DNA of 64,000 bases from Pseudomonadota bacterium (GTDB lineage Bacteria > Pseudomonadota > Gammaproteobacteria > Burkholderiales > Rhodocyclaceae): assembly GCA_018241665.1 (NCBI GenBank), contig JAFEDK010000019.1, forward strand, positions 261,767 through 325,766, written 5' to 3'. The position numbers and the translations under genes were made by a program. The notes beneath the pieces were generated by a model. The model saw nothing but the letters and a program-made list of their open reading frames with translations, was not told the origin of the DNA and ran no database searches. Below, in pieces: positions 50,559 through 59,309 of this stretch; positions within the stretch are counted from its first letter, which is position 1, and the number at the start of each line of letters is the position of its first letter.

Positions 50559-52019
50559 ATGAGCAGAACCGACTGGGAAGTCGTCATCGGGCTGGAAATC
50601 CACACCCAGCTCAACACGCAGTCCAAGATCTTCTCCGGCGCCAGCACCGCCTTCGGCGCCGAGCCCAACGCCCAGGCCTGCGCGGTGGACATCGCACTGC
50701 CCGGCGTGCTGCCGGTGCTCAACAAGGGCGCCGTCGAGCGGGCCATCCGCTTCGGCCTCGCCATCGGCGCCACCGTCGCGCCGAAGAGCATCTTCGCCCG
50801 CAAGAACTACTTCTACCCGGATCTCCCGAAGGGCTACCAGATCAGCCAGTACGAGCTGCCGGTGGTCCAGGGCGGCCAGATCACCCTGCAGGTGCCGGAC
50901 GGCAAGGGCGGCGCCTACGAGAAGGTCGTCAACCTGACCCGCGCCCATCTGGAAGAAGACGCCGGCAAGAGCCTGCATGAAGACTTCCACGGCATGACCG
51001 GCATCGACCTCAACCGCGCCGGCACGCCGCTGCTCGAGATCGTCTCCGAGCCCGACATGCGCTCGTCGGCCGAAGCTGTCGCCTACGCCAAGGCCCTGCA
51101 CGCGCTGGTTCGCTGGATCGACATCTGCGACGGCAACATGCAGGAAGGCTCATTCCGCTGCGACGCCAACGTCTCCGTGCGCCCCCGCGGCCAGGCCGAG
51201 TTCGGCACCCGCCGCGAGATCAAGAACCTCAACAGCTTCCGCTTCCTGCAACAGGCCATCGACTATGAGATCCAGTGGCAGATCGATCTCATCGAGGACG
51301 GCGGCAAGGTTCAGCAGGCCACCGTGCTGTTCGACGCGGACACCGGCGAAACCCGCGCCATGCGCAGCAAGGAAGACGCCCACGACTACCGCTACTTCCC
51401 CGACCCCGACCTGCTGCCGCTGGTGATCTCCAGCGAGTGGATCGAGCGCGTGAAGGGCGAGCTGCCCGAGCTGCCGGAAGCCCTGTCGGCCCGCTTCCAG
51501 GGCGAATACGGCCTGTCCGCCTACGACGCCACGACCCTCACCGCAAGCCGCGAAGTAGCCCAGTTCTACCTCGACACCGTTGCCGCGGCCGGTGCCGCCA
51601 ACGCCAAGACCTGCGCCAACTGGGTCATGGGCGAACTCGCCGGCCGCCTCAACAAGGCCGAGCTGGACATCGCCGCCAGCCCCGTCAGCGCCGCCCAGCT
51701 GGCCGGCCTGGTGCAACGCATCGCCGACAACACCATTTCCAACGCCATCGCCAAGAAGGTCTTCGAGGCGCTGTGGAACAAGGAAGGTGAGTCCGCCGAC
51801 GCGATCATCGAGGCCCAGGGCCTCAAGCAGGTCACCGACACGGGCGCCATCGAGGCGATCATCGATGAAGTGCTGGCTGCCAACCAGAAGTCCGTCGAGG
51901 AATTCCGCGCCGGCAAGGAAAAAGCCTTCAACGCGCTGGTCGGCCAGTGCATGAAGGCCTCCAAGGGCAAGGCCAACCCAGCCCAGGTGAACGAGCTGCT
52001 GAAGAAGAAGCTCGGCTGA
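50559..52019 (+). CDS. gatB: Asp-tRNA(Asn)/Glu-tRNA(Gln) amidotransferase subunit B
   Basis: A 486-residue kinase-like subunit that activates the misacylated tRNA carboxylate with ATP and receives ammonia from GatA. The N-terminus [20 protein letters not shown] is conserved, as are [40 protein letters not shown] and [19 protein letters not shown]. The C-terminal YqeY-like tail ends with [16 protein letters not shown]. Last gene of the gat operon; a tandem repeat and REP doublet follow directly. Confidence 0.97.
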   Translation: MSRTDWEVVIGLEIHTQLNTQSKIFSGASTAFGAEPNAQACAVDIALPGVLPVLNKGAVERAIRFGLAIGATVAPKSIFARKNYFYPDLPKGYQISQYELPVVQGGQITLQVPDGKGGAYEKVVNLTRAHLEEDAGKSLHEDFHGMTGIDLNRAGTPLLEIVSEPDMRSSAEAVAYAKALHALVRWIDICDGNMQEGSFRCDANVSVRPRGQAEFGTRREIKNLNSFRFLQQAIDYEIQWQIDLIEDGGKVQQATVLFDADTGETRAMRSKEDAHDYRYFPDPDLLPLVISSEWIERVKGELPELPEALSARFQGEYGLSAYDATTLTASREVAQFYLDTVAAAGAANAKTCANWVMGELAGRLNKAELDIAASPVSAAQLAGLVQRIADNTISNAIAKKVFEALWNKEGESADAIIEAQGLKQVTDTGAIEAIIDEVLAANQKSVEEFRAGKEKAFNALVGQCMKASKGKANPAQVNELLKKKLG

Positions 52020-52040
52020 CCCCAGCCGACCGTGAGTCAA

Positions 52041-52121
52041 GCTCCTGTGGGACTGGCTCCTGTGGGGCTGGCTCCTGTGGGGCTGGCTCCTGTGGGGCTG
52101 GCTCCTGTGGGGCTGGCTCCT
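52041..52121. repeat. 15-bp direct tandem repeat
   Basis: Six copies of GCTCCTGTGGGGCTG (the first with A for G in GGGACTG) start at 52041, 52056, 52071, 52086, 52101 and 52116; the last runs directly into the REP arm at 52122. The same 10-mer GCTCCTGTGG reappears at the right window edge, so the unit seems to be an extension of the REP arm. Confidence 0.9.
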
Positions 52122-52188
52122 GTGGGGGCGAATTCATTCGCCCGCAGTGGTCAATCCACGCGCGGAGGGCGAATGAATTCGCCCCCAC
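52122..52188. repeat. REP-like palindromic doublet
   Basis: Two 22-bp arms (52122-52143 and 52167-52188) in inverted orientation with core GGGCGAATGAATTCGCCC, 23-bp spacer. It lies between the convergent gatB and the gene at 52202 and abuts the 15-bp tandem repeat. Confidence 0.9.
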
Positions 52189-52201
52189 AGCACAACACCC
52201 A

Positions 52202-52981
52202 TTACGGGAAATACGGCAACAAAGCCTTCGCCGCATCGATGCGGTGCGCCGCGCTGGCGGTCGGATCGTTCATCACCGCCAGCAGGAAGCTCTTCGGATC
52301 GCCGAAGTGGCCTTCCACCCCCAGCCTCTCGGTACTCCCCAGCGTCGGCAGCACCGGCACACCGGGCAGCTCTGCCGGCACCAGCGGCCGCGTCGTTGTC
52401 ACCACCGGCGGCGGCGCCAGCTGCATCAAGGCCCGCTCGAAGGCCGCCCGGTCGATGCGCAGGAAGTTGCTCAGCAGATCGGCCTGGCGCTCCGGGTTTG
52501 GCGCAATGTCCAGCCACGGCTCATGGGCCAGCACCCGACCCATGGACGGATCGATGAAGGCCGACCACTTGCCACTGGCCCCGTTGATGGCCGGCACCAG
52601 GCTCACCGGCCCCGGCGGGCAGACCATCAGGCGCGCCTCGGGCACCTCGCCCAGATAGCGCCGGCACAGCCCGGCCAGGAAAGCACGCGCCTTCGGCAGC
52701 GGCACCGGCTCGGCCAGCGAGAACCACAGCAGGAAACCATCCGCCCCCGTCACCGCCATCACCGGCGCCGGCAGTTGCAGGTCGTCCTGGACCTCCTGCC
52801 ACAGGGCCGCCACGTAGTCCCAGGCCTCCGCGCCACTCACCCCCAGCACCATGGCCCGCAGCTGCCCATCCGGCCCCAGGGGCTCGAAGGCCTGCGCCGC
52901 GCCGCTCGCCAGGGACACCTCATCCGGCGACAGGCCGGGCTGGAAAAAAAGCCGCTGCAGTTCTGCAATCAGTTTGCTCAT
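52202..52981 (-). CDS. Conserved-looking hypothetical protein
   Basis: A 259-residue soluble protein without signal peptide. The middle (VMAVTGADGFLLWFSLAEPV and KARAFLAGLCRRYLGEVP, about residues 75-120) faintly recalls the G-x-G-x-H-W/L-F...PVP pattern of archaeo-eukaryotic-type primase folds. The last 35 residues (DPKSFLLAVMNDPTASAAHR, IDAAKALLPY) recall short helical motifs seen in phage terminase small subunits. Both comparisons are weak and from memory; no catalytic residues could be assigned. The gene is single, convergent with gatB and divergent from the GGDEF/EAL gene. Codon use does not differ obviously from its neighbours. Confidence 0.65.
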   Translation of the reverse strand: MSKLIAELQRLFFQPGLSPDEVSLASGAAQAFEPLGPDGQLRAMVLGVSGAEAWDYVAALWQEVQDDLQLPAPVMAVTGADGFLLWFSLAEPVPLPKARAFLAGLCRRYLGEVPEARLMVCPPGPVSLVPAINGASGKWSAFIDPSMGRVLAHEPWLDIAPNPERQADLLSNFLRIDRAAFERALMQLAPPPVVTTTRPLVPAELPGVPVLPTLGSTERLGVEGHFGDPKSFLLAVMNDPTASAAHRIDAAKALLPYFP

Positions 52982-53064
52982 GGATCACCACTAGACGCCC
53001 AAAGCCGTAATTTCGCACTATTTTGAAGTGGAACATTCGGCAAAATCAGGCGTTCCCTGTACAA

Positions 53065-55962
53065 ATGCCAATATTGCCACCGTGCAGCTCCGGCCCACCT
53101 TCCGAACAGCCGACCTCCGCCGTGATTGACTTCTTCCAACTCATGCCGCACGGCTACTGCCTGTCCTGGCGCCCGGAGCTGATCGCCTCCTATGTGCTGG
53201 GCAACGGGCTCATCGCTTTTTCATATTTCTCGATCCCCTTCTTCATCTTCCGTTTCGTCCGCCAGCGGCCGGACATCGAGTTCAAAAAACTGCACTGGCT
53301 GTTTGCCATCTTCATTTTTGCATGCGGCATCACCCATGTCCTGCACGTCGTCGAGCTGTGGTGGCCGGTCTATTACATCGAGAGCCTGGCCGTCATCATC
53401 ACCGCGCTGGTGTCGCTGCTCACTGCCATCACGGTGTGGAAGCTGCTGCCGGATTTTCTCGAATTCCCGAGCATCGCCCAGCTGAAGGCCCTGAACGAAA
53501 AGCTGCGGGTCGCCGAAGTCGAGCGGCGCACCAGCGAAGAGCGCCTGCGTGGCATGGCGGACAGCATTCCCGACAGCTACCTGTACGAATACACCGTCGA
53601 CACCGACGGCACGCCCCGCTTCCGGCATATAGGGCCGGGCATCGAACGTCTCAACGGCCTCAGCTCGACCGAGGTGATCGCCGACGCGACGCGGCTGTTC
53701 AAGCAGATCGACCCCGAGCAGCTGCCCGAATACCGGATGACCGAAGCCCAGAGCCGCAGCACGCTGACAGACTTCTCGATGGACCTCCACATGCGCCTGC
53801 CAAATGGGGAATGGCGCTGGGTCCATGCCCACTCCCGGCCCCGCACGGATGCTGATGGCACCGTCGTATGGGACGGGCTGGCCACCGACGTCACCAACCG
53901 CCACCTGTTCCAGAGCGAGATCAACCGCCTCGCCCAGGCCATCGAACAGAACCCGACCGCCGTGCAGATCGTCAATGCCCGCGGCGAGCTCGAATACGTC
54001 AACTCGGCCTACACACGGACCACCGGCTACCAGTTCGGCGAACTCTACGACCAGCCGCGGGAAGCCCTGTTCAGCAGCGAGGTGTCCGCCGCGGAATTCG
54101 TACAGATCGAGGAACAGGTCCGCTCCGGCCGCCCCTGGCGCGGCGTGCAGGCCAACCGCCACAAGGACGGCGAGCTCCACTGGGAGGAAATAACCGCCTC
54201 GGCGGTGTTCGACAGCTTCGGGCGGATGACCCACTACCTCTACACCCGCCAGGACATCACCGAAAGGGAGAAGCTGCTGCTCGAGGTGGACCTGGCGAGC
54301 CGGGTGCTGTCGGTCAGCAACGAGGCGGTAATGGTCTGCGACGCCCACAACCACATCATCTCGGTCAATCCGGCCTTCAGCCGCATCACCGGCTACACGG
54401 AAGCCGAGGTGCTCGGCCACAACCCGGGCATGCTGGCCTCCGGACGCCACGACAGCAGGTTCTACGCCGAGCTGTGGCAGGCGATCAACAAGCACGGTGA
54501 ATGGAGCGGCGAGATCTGGAACCGCCGCAAGGACGGCGCCGTATATCCGGAATGGCTGTCGATCGCCACCTTCACCAGCAAGTCCGGCGAGATCCTGAAC
54601 TACGTCGCCATCTTCAGCGACATCACCTCCCGCAAGGCCGTCGAGGAGCAGGTCCGGCGCCTCGCCCACTACGACCCGCTGACCAACCTGCCCAACCGTA
54701 CCCTGCTGCAGGACCGGGTCGGCAGCGCGCTGGCCAGCGCCCAGCGGCACCATGGGCGGCTGGCGCTGATGTACCTGGACCTGGACCGCTTCAAGAACGT
54801 CAATGACTCCCTCGGCCACCTGGCCGGCGATGCGCTGCTGGTCGAGATGGCGACACGCCTGAAAGCCCTGCTGCGCGAAGAGGACACGGTCTCGCGCATC
54901 GGCGGCGATGAGTTCGTCATCGCGCTGCCAGGCGCCGACGCCCACGGCGCGGCAAGCGTCGCCAACAAGGTCCTCCACGCGGTGGCCGAGAGCGTCAGCT
55001 ACGACGGCCATGACCTCAGCGTCGGCGTCAGCATCGGCATCGCCCTCTACCCGGAAAACGGCCACAGCTACGAAAGCCTGACCCAGGCCGCCGACGCCGC
55101 CCTCTACCGGGCCAAGCAGACCGGCCGCAACAACTACCAGTTCTTCACCACCCAGCTGCACGCCAGAGCCCAGAACGTGCTGCGCATCGAAAGCGCCCTG
55201 CGGCGGGCAGTGGAGCGCAACGAGCTGTTCCTGTACTACCAGCCCCAGTTCGACATCGGCGGCAGCACCATCGTCGGCGCCGAGGCCTTGCTGCGCTGGC
55301 ACAACCCTGAGCTCGGCTGGGTGTCGCCCGGCGAGTTCATCCCGGTGGCCGAGGAATGCGGGCTGATCCTCGAGATCGGCAGCTTCGTCCTGAACCAGGC
55401 CGTCCAGCAGCAGGCGCGCTGGCTACAGGCGGGCATCCCGGTGGTTCCGCTGGCGGTCAACCTGTCGCTGGCCCAGTTCCGCCAGCCCACCCTGCCGCTG
55501 GAGATCGCCACCCTGCTCGACGAATACGGCCTCCCCGCGCGGCTGCTCGAACTGGAGCTGACCGAGAGCATGGCGATGGACGACCCGGCCTTCGTCGTCC
55601 AGACCGTGGACAAGCTGTCGGAGCTCGGCGTGACCCTCTCCATCGACGACTTCGGCACCGGTTACTCCTCCCTGTCCTACCTCAAGCGCTTCCGCGTGCA
55701 CAAGCTCAAGATCGACCAGTCCTTCGTGCGCGACCTGCCCCACTCGTCGGACAGCGAGGCGATCATCAACGCCATCATCGGCATGGCCCACAGCCTCAAG
55801 TGCAAGGTCATCGCCGAGGGCGTCGAGACCAGCGAACAGCTGCACTGCCTGCACCAGAACGGCTGCGACGAGGCACAGGGCTACCACTTCAGCCGCCCGG
55901 TGCCGGCCGACGACTACGTCGCCCAGCTCAACGGACGCCGCCTGCGGGAAGAGATCCAGTGA
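53065..55962 (+). CDS. Ethylene-receptor-like membrane sensor with PAS, GGDEF and EAL domains
   Basis: A c-di-GMP enzyme of about 965 residues. The N-terminal three-helix membrane domain (about 30-125) resembles the ETR1 copper/ethylene-binding domain: NGLIAFSYFSIPFFIFRFV, then ACGITHVLHVVE with the copper-ligand-type Cys87 and His91. The Asp of ETR1 (Asp25) is Asn here. Three PAS domains follow (about 165-530), then GGDEF (RIGGDEFVIAL, residues 613-617) and EAL (GAEALLRWHN, Glu740; ELTES; DDFGTGYSSLSYLKRF; IAEGVET). Both output motifs look intact, so it may make and degrade c-di-GMP. The start is uncertain: TTG 53023, ATG 53065 or GTG 53122. Its stop overlaps the GTG of the RACo-type gene. 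Confidence 0.9.
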   Translation: MPILPPCSSGPPSEQPTSAVIDFFQLMPHGYCLSWRPELIASYVLGNGLIAFSYFSIPFFIFRFVRQRPDIEFKKLHWLFAIFIFACGITHVLHVVELWWPVYYIESLAVIITALVSLLTAITVWKLLPDFLEFPSIAQLKALNEKLRVAEVERRTSEERLRGMADSIPDSYLYEYTVDTDGTPRFRHIGPGIERLNGLSSTEVIADATRLFKQIDPEQLPEYRMTEAQSRSTLTDFSMDLHMRLPNGEWRWVHAHSRPRTDADGTVVWDGLATDVTNRHLFQSEINRLAQAIEQNPTAVQIVNARGELEYVNSAYTRTTGYQFGELYDQPREALFSSEVSAAEFVQIEEQVRSGRPWRGVQANRHKDGELHWEEITASAVFDSFGRMTHYLYTRQDITEREKLLLEVDLASRVLSVSNEAVMVCDAHNHIISVNPAFSRITGYTEAEVLGHNPGMLASGRHDSRFYAELWQAINKHGEWSGEIWNRRKDGAVYPEWLSIATFTSKSGEILNYVAIFSDITSRKAVEEQVRRLAHYDPLTNLPNRTLLQDRVGSALASAQRHHGRLALMYLDLDRFKNVNDSLGHLAGDALLVEMATRLKALLREEDTVSRIGGDEFVIALPGADAHGAASVANKVLHAVAESVSYDGHDLSVGVSIGIALYPENGHSYESLTQAADAALYRAKQTGRNNYQFFTTQLHARAQNVLRIESALRRAVERNELFLYYQPQFDIGGSTIVGAEALLRWHNPELGWVSPGEFIPVAEECGLILEIGSFVLNQAVQQQARWLQAGIPVVPLAVNLSLAQFRQPTLPLEIATLLDEYGLPARLLELELTESMAMDDPAFVVQTVDKLSELGVTLSIDDFGTGYSSLSYLKRFRVHKLKIDQSFVRDLPHSSDSEAIINAIIGMAHSLKCKVIAEGVETSEQLHCLHQNGCDEAQGYHFSRPVPADDYVAQLNGRRLREEIQ

Positions 55963-57566
55963 GCAACGCCCTCCCATCCACCGCCACCCTGCTCGGCGCC
56001 GACGGCGAACGCCGGGTGAGCGTCCAGCCCGGCCACAGCGTGCAGGCCGCCCTGGTCGATGCCGGCCTGGCGCCTTCCGGCAGCTGCAACGGCCAGTCCT
56101 TGTGCGGCCAGTGCCGGGTGCAACTGGTGGACGGCGACGCCGGCGCACCGACGCCCGGTGAACACCGCCTACTGCAGCCTGCCGAGCTGGAGGGTGGCCA
56201 GCGGCTGGCCTGCCAGCTGCGGCCCCGCAGCGACATCGTGCTCGCCCGCCCACTCGGCGCGGCCCACCAGGCCTGGCGGGCGCTGCGTGAAGACGAGTAT
56301 TTCCCGCAGCCCGCCCCGCCCCAGCCGCGCCGCCCAGCCCGCCCATGCGGGCTGGCCATCGACCTCGGCACCACCCACATCCGCCTCAGCCTGTGGGATC
56401 TGCCCGGCGCGCGCCGGCTGGCCGGCCGGGCCGGCCTCAACCCGCAGATCCCGGCCGGCGCCGACGTACTGAGCCGCCTCGCCGAAGCCACCCGTAGCCC
56501 GGCCAGCGCCGCACGCCTGCAAGCCTGGCTGACCCGGGCCATCGCCACCGAACTGGCCACCCTGACGGCCAGCCTGCAGCTCGCCACAACCGACATCGGC
56601 GAAGTCCGCATCGTCGGCAACACCGCCATGCTGAGTCTGCTGGCCGGCCGCAACCAGGCCCTGCTCCTCGACCCGGACAACTGGACCCGGACCATCGACG
56701 TATCCCCCGCCGACCCGGCCGCGCTGTGCGCCGCCTGGGGGCTGGCCGCCGACTGCCGGCTCGACTTCGTGGCGCCCCTCGGCGGCTTCGTCGGTTCCGA
56801 CCTGCTCGCCGGCATCCTCGCCACCGGCCTGTGCGAAGGCCCAGCCAACGCCCTGCTGGTGGATTTCGGCACCAATTCGGAACTCGCCCTGTGGGACGGC
56901 GAGCGCCTGCACATCACCTCCACCTCCGGCGGACCGGCCTTCGAAGGCAGCGGCATCTCCTGCGGCATGCCCGGCGAAGCGGGCGCCATCTACCGCATCG
57001 AAGCCGGCGCCAGGCCGGGTGACTGGCGTTGCCGGGTCCTCGGCGACGGCCCCGCCCGGGGCATCTGCGGCTCCGGCCTGGTGGATGCGCTGGCCTTGCT
57101 GCGGCAGCAAGACCTGCTCAGCCCGCTCGGCCGCTTGCGCCTGCCCCCGGGCCAGTCGGGCCAGCCACTGGATGCCGGGTCGGCCGGGCGGCAGCTGAGT
57201 CCGGCCGACATCGACGTGTTCCAGCGCGCCAAGGCGGCCATCGGCGCCGGCATCAGCTGGCTGTGCGACGAGGCCGGCATCCACCCCAGCCAGATCCAGC
57301 GCATCCACGCCTGCGGCGCCTTCGGCCGCCTGCTCGACATCGCCCATGCACAGGCCATCGGCCTCTTGCCCACCATCCCCGCCGAGCGGATCAGCGCCGC
57401 CGCCAACTCAGCCCTGGCGGGCTGCGAGGCCCTGCTGTTCGCCGCCCCGGGCACCGACCCGCTGGCCGCCATCCGCCACCGGGCCAGGCTGTTCAACCTG
57501 AGCCAGGCAGAACACTTCGAGATGCTGTTCATCGAGAACCTCTACATCCAGCCCCTCCCAGCCTAG
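55959..57566 (+). CDS. Reductive activator of corrinoid proteins (RACo-type, 2Fe-2S plus ASKHA)
   Basis: A 535-residue ATP-dependent reductase that returns oxidised Co(II) cobalamin in corrinoid proteins to active Co(I). The N-terminal 90 residues are a plant-type 2Fe-2S ferredoxin with Cys43, Cys49, Cys52 and Cys85 (GSCNGQSLCGQCRVQLVDG, LACQL). The rest is the RACo/DUF4445 actin-like ATPase: AIDLGTTHIRLSLW, VRIVGNTAMLSLLAGR, LLVDFGTNSELALW, GGPAFEGSGISCGMPG and HACGAFGRLLDI. The GTG at 55959 is decided by the 4-base overlap (GTGA) with the preceding gene. It is immediately followed by its expected substrate, a corrinoid protein. Confidence 0.93.
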   Translation: MSNALPSTATLLGADGERRVSVQPGHSVQAALVDAGLAPSGSCNGQSLCGQCRVQLVDGDAGAPTPGEHRLLQPAELEGGQRLACQLRPRSDIVLARPLGAAHQAWRALREDEYFPQPAPPQPRRPARPCGLAIDLGTTHIRLSLWDLPGARRLAGRAGLNPQIPAGADVLSRLAEATRSPASAARLQAWLTRAIATELATLTASLQLATTDIGEVRIVGNTAMLSLLAGRNQALLLDPDNWTRTIDVSPADPAALCAAWGLAADCRLDFVAPLGGFVGSDLLAGILATGLCEGPANALLVDFGTNSELALWDGERLHITSTSGGPAFEGSGISCGMPGEAGAIYRIEAGARPGDWRCRVLGDGPARGICGSGLVDALALLRQQDLLSPLGRLRLPPGQSGQPLDAGSAGRQLSPADIDVFQRAKAAIGAGISWLCDEAGIHPSQIQRIHACGAFGRLLDIAHAQAIGLLPTIPAERISAAANSALAGCEALLFAAPGTDPLAAIRHRARLFNLSQAEHFEMLFIENLYIQPLPA

Positions 57567-57600
57567 AATGGATCCGCTTACCCCACCGGGAGCAGCCCGC

Positions 57601-58266
57601 ATGCTCGACGACATCCTCAGGGCCTATACCGAGGCCATCTACAACGCTGACCGGACGACAGCGCTGGCGGTGGTGGATGCCGCCCGCGCCAGCGGCGTCT
57701 CGCCGGAGGACATCGTCTTCAAGGTGGTGATCCCCGGGCTGGACATGATGATCAAGGCCATCAACGACGGCTTCGACACCAACCTGGCCCAGCACTTCAT
57801 GACCGCCCACATCGCTGCGGACGTCACCGACCGGATGCTGGCCCAGTTCGCCAGGCCGCCCGAGATGGTCGGCCACGTCGTCATCGGCACCGCCGCCGGC
57901 GACCTGCACACCCTCGGCAAGCGCATCGTCATGGGCTGCCTGAAGGCCCAGATGATCGACGCCATCGACCTCGGCGTGAACGTGCCGGCCGAACGCTTCG
58001 TGGACGAGGCCGTCGCCCGCGGCGCCTCGGTGATCGCCGTGTCGGCGATGATGGTGCATACCGCCCGCGGCGAGAACGGCGCCATCAAGGTGCGCCAGCT
58101 GCTGCGCGAGCGCCAGCTGGAAGGGCGCATCCGCCTGGTGGTCGGCGGCGCCCCCTTCCGCTACGACCCCCGGCTGTACCAGATCGTCGGCGCCGACGCC
58201 TGGGCCGACAACGGCGTCAGCGCCGCCCGCGTCATTCTCGATTTCATCAAGGAAGCACGCTCATGA
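57601..58266 (+). CDS. Corrinoid (cobalamin-binding) methyl-carrier protein
   Basis: A 221-residue MtaC/MtbC/CmuA-type protein: an N-terminal four-helix cap (about 1-85) followed by a B12-binding Rossmann domain. The cobalt-ligand motif is DLHTLG, with Asp101, His103 and Gly106; His103 would coordinate cobalt. IDLGVNVPAERFVDEAV, IAVSAMMVHT and VVGGAPF line the nucleotide loop. I place the start at the ATG at 57601, 9 nt after GGGAG; an in-frame ATG at 57568 would add 11 residues. It ends in a 4-base ATGA overlap with the next gene. The methyl donor and acceptor are not evident. Confidence 0.93.
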   Translation: MLDDILRAYTEAIYNADRTTALAVVDAARASGVSPEDIVFKVVIPGLDMMIKAINDGFDTNLAQHFMTAHIAADVTDRMLAQFARPPEMVGHVVIGTAAGDLHTLGKRIVMGCLKAQMIDAIDLGVNVPAERFVDEAVARGASVIAVSAMMVHTARGENGAIKVRQLLRERQLEGRIRLVVGGAPFRYDPRLYQIVGADAWADNGVSAARVILDFIKEARS

Positions 58267-59309
58267 TCACAGGCATGGACCGGCTCGCCGCCGCCGCCCG
58301 CGGCGAGATCCTCGACCGCATCCCGGTGTTCTGCAACCTGGTGGACCAGGGCGCCCGTGAACTCGGCATGCCCCTGGAAACCTATTTCTCCCGCGGCGAA
58401 TACGTCGCCGAAGCCCAGCTGCGGATGCTCGGCAAATACGGCCACGACAACGTCTGGAGCCTGTTCTACGTGGGCCGCGAGGCCGAGCTGCTGGGCTGCC
58501 GGAAGATCAAGTACGCCAATGACGGCCCGCCCAATGTGGAGGACTTCGTCATCAAGTCCTACGCCGACATCGAACGCCTCGAGGTACCCGACGACATTTC
58601 CACGCATCCGGCCTTCGCCGAGACCGCCCACTGCCTGGAAATCCTCAAACGCGAAGTGGGCGGCAAGGCGCCGATCTGTGCCTACCTGACCGCCTCCATG
58701 TCGCTGCCGGCGATCCTGATGAGCATGGAGAAATGGATCGAGCTGCTGATGCTCGGCCCCACCGAGATGCGCGACCTGCTGCTGGAAAAGTGTTCGGCCT
58801 TCTTCCAGAAGGAAATCGAGGCCTACCGCAAGGCCGGTGCCGACGTGCTGGTCTATGCCGACCCCTATGGCTCCACCGACATCGTGCCGATGTCCATGTT
58901 CCGCGAACTGTCCCTGCCGTGGATGAAGCGCGACCTGGCCGCCGGCGGGCTCGACGGCGTCGTCTATTACGTCGGCGGCGCCCGCGTGAACGGGGTGCTC
59001 GACCAGGTCATCGAGGAGGTCGGTTTCGGCACCTACTACCCCGGCCCGATGGACGACATCGGCGAGTCCATGCGCCTCGTCGCCGACCGCGCCCTGTGCG
59101 GCGCCGTCATCAACGACATCCGCCTGATCGACTGGACGCCGGAAGAAGTCCGGGCCGAGGTGAAGCGCCTGGTGCAACGCGGCCTGAAGATCAGCAAGAA
59201 ACTGTTCTTCGGCACCATCCTGATGCCCTTCGGCATTCCCGACGCCAACATCCGGGCGATGATCGACGCCGCCTGCGAATTCGGCCGCCCCGACAGGCTG
59301 GAGGCCTGA
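58263..59309 (+). CDS. UroD/MtaA-family protein of the corrinoid operon, zinc ligands apparently missing
   Basis: A 348-residue TIM-barrel protein of the uroporphyrinogen decarboxylase/cobalamin methyltransferase family. It starts MITGMDRLAAAARGEILDRI and has YLTASMSLPAILMSMEKWIE, GADVLVYADPYGSTDIVP and ILMPFGIPDANIRAMIDAAC. In MtaA-type enzymes a zinc site is built from an H-x-C motif (often LHxCG) and a cysteine near the end (LAPGCG). Here those places read YYVGGA and MPFGIP, without His or Cys. It may therefore move methyl groups by a different chemistry or be non-catalytic. It overlaps both neighbours (ATGA; TGATG). Confidence 0.88.
   Translation: MITGMDRLAAAARGEILDRIPVFCNLVDQGARELGMPLETYFSRGEYVAEAQLRMLGKYGHDNVWSLFYVGREAELLGCRKIKYANDGPPNVEDFVIKSYADIERLEVPDDISTHPAFAETAHCLEILKREVGGKAPICAYLTASMSLPAILMSMEKWIELLMLGPTEMRDLLLEKCSAFFQKEIEAYRKAGADVLVYADPYGSTDIVPMSMFRELSLPWMKRDLAAGGLDGVVYYVGGARVNGVLDQVIEEVGFGTYYPGPMDDIGESMRLVADRALCGAVINDIRLIDWTPEEVRAEVKRLVQRGLKISKKLFFGTILMPFGIPDANIRAMIDAACEFGRPDRLEA

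Noticed and set aside
52041-52188. CRISPR array
   Set aside because: The 15-bp units are contiguous with no unique spacers, and no cas genes are present.
57601-58266. Cobalamin riboswitch upstream of the corrinoid genes
   Set aside because: The genes upstream overlap or leave only 34 bp, so there is no space for a riboswitch, and none was recognised before 53065.
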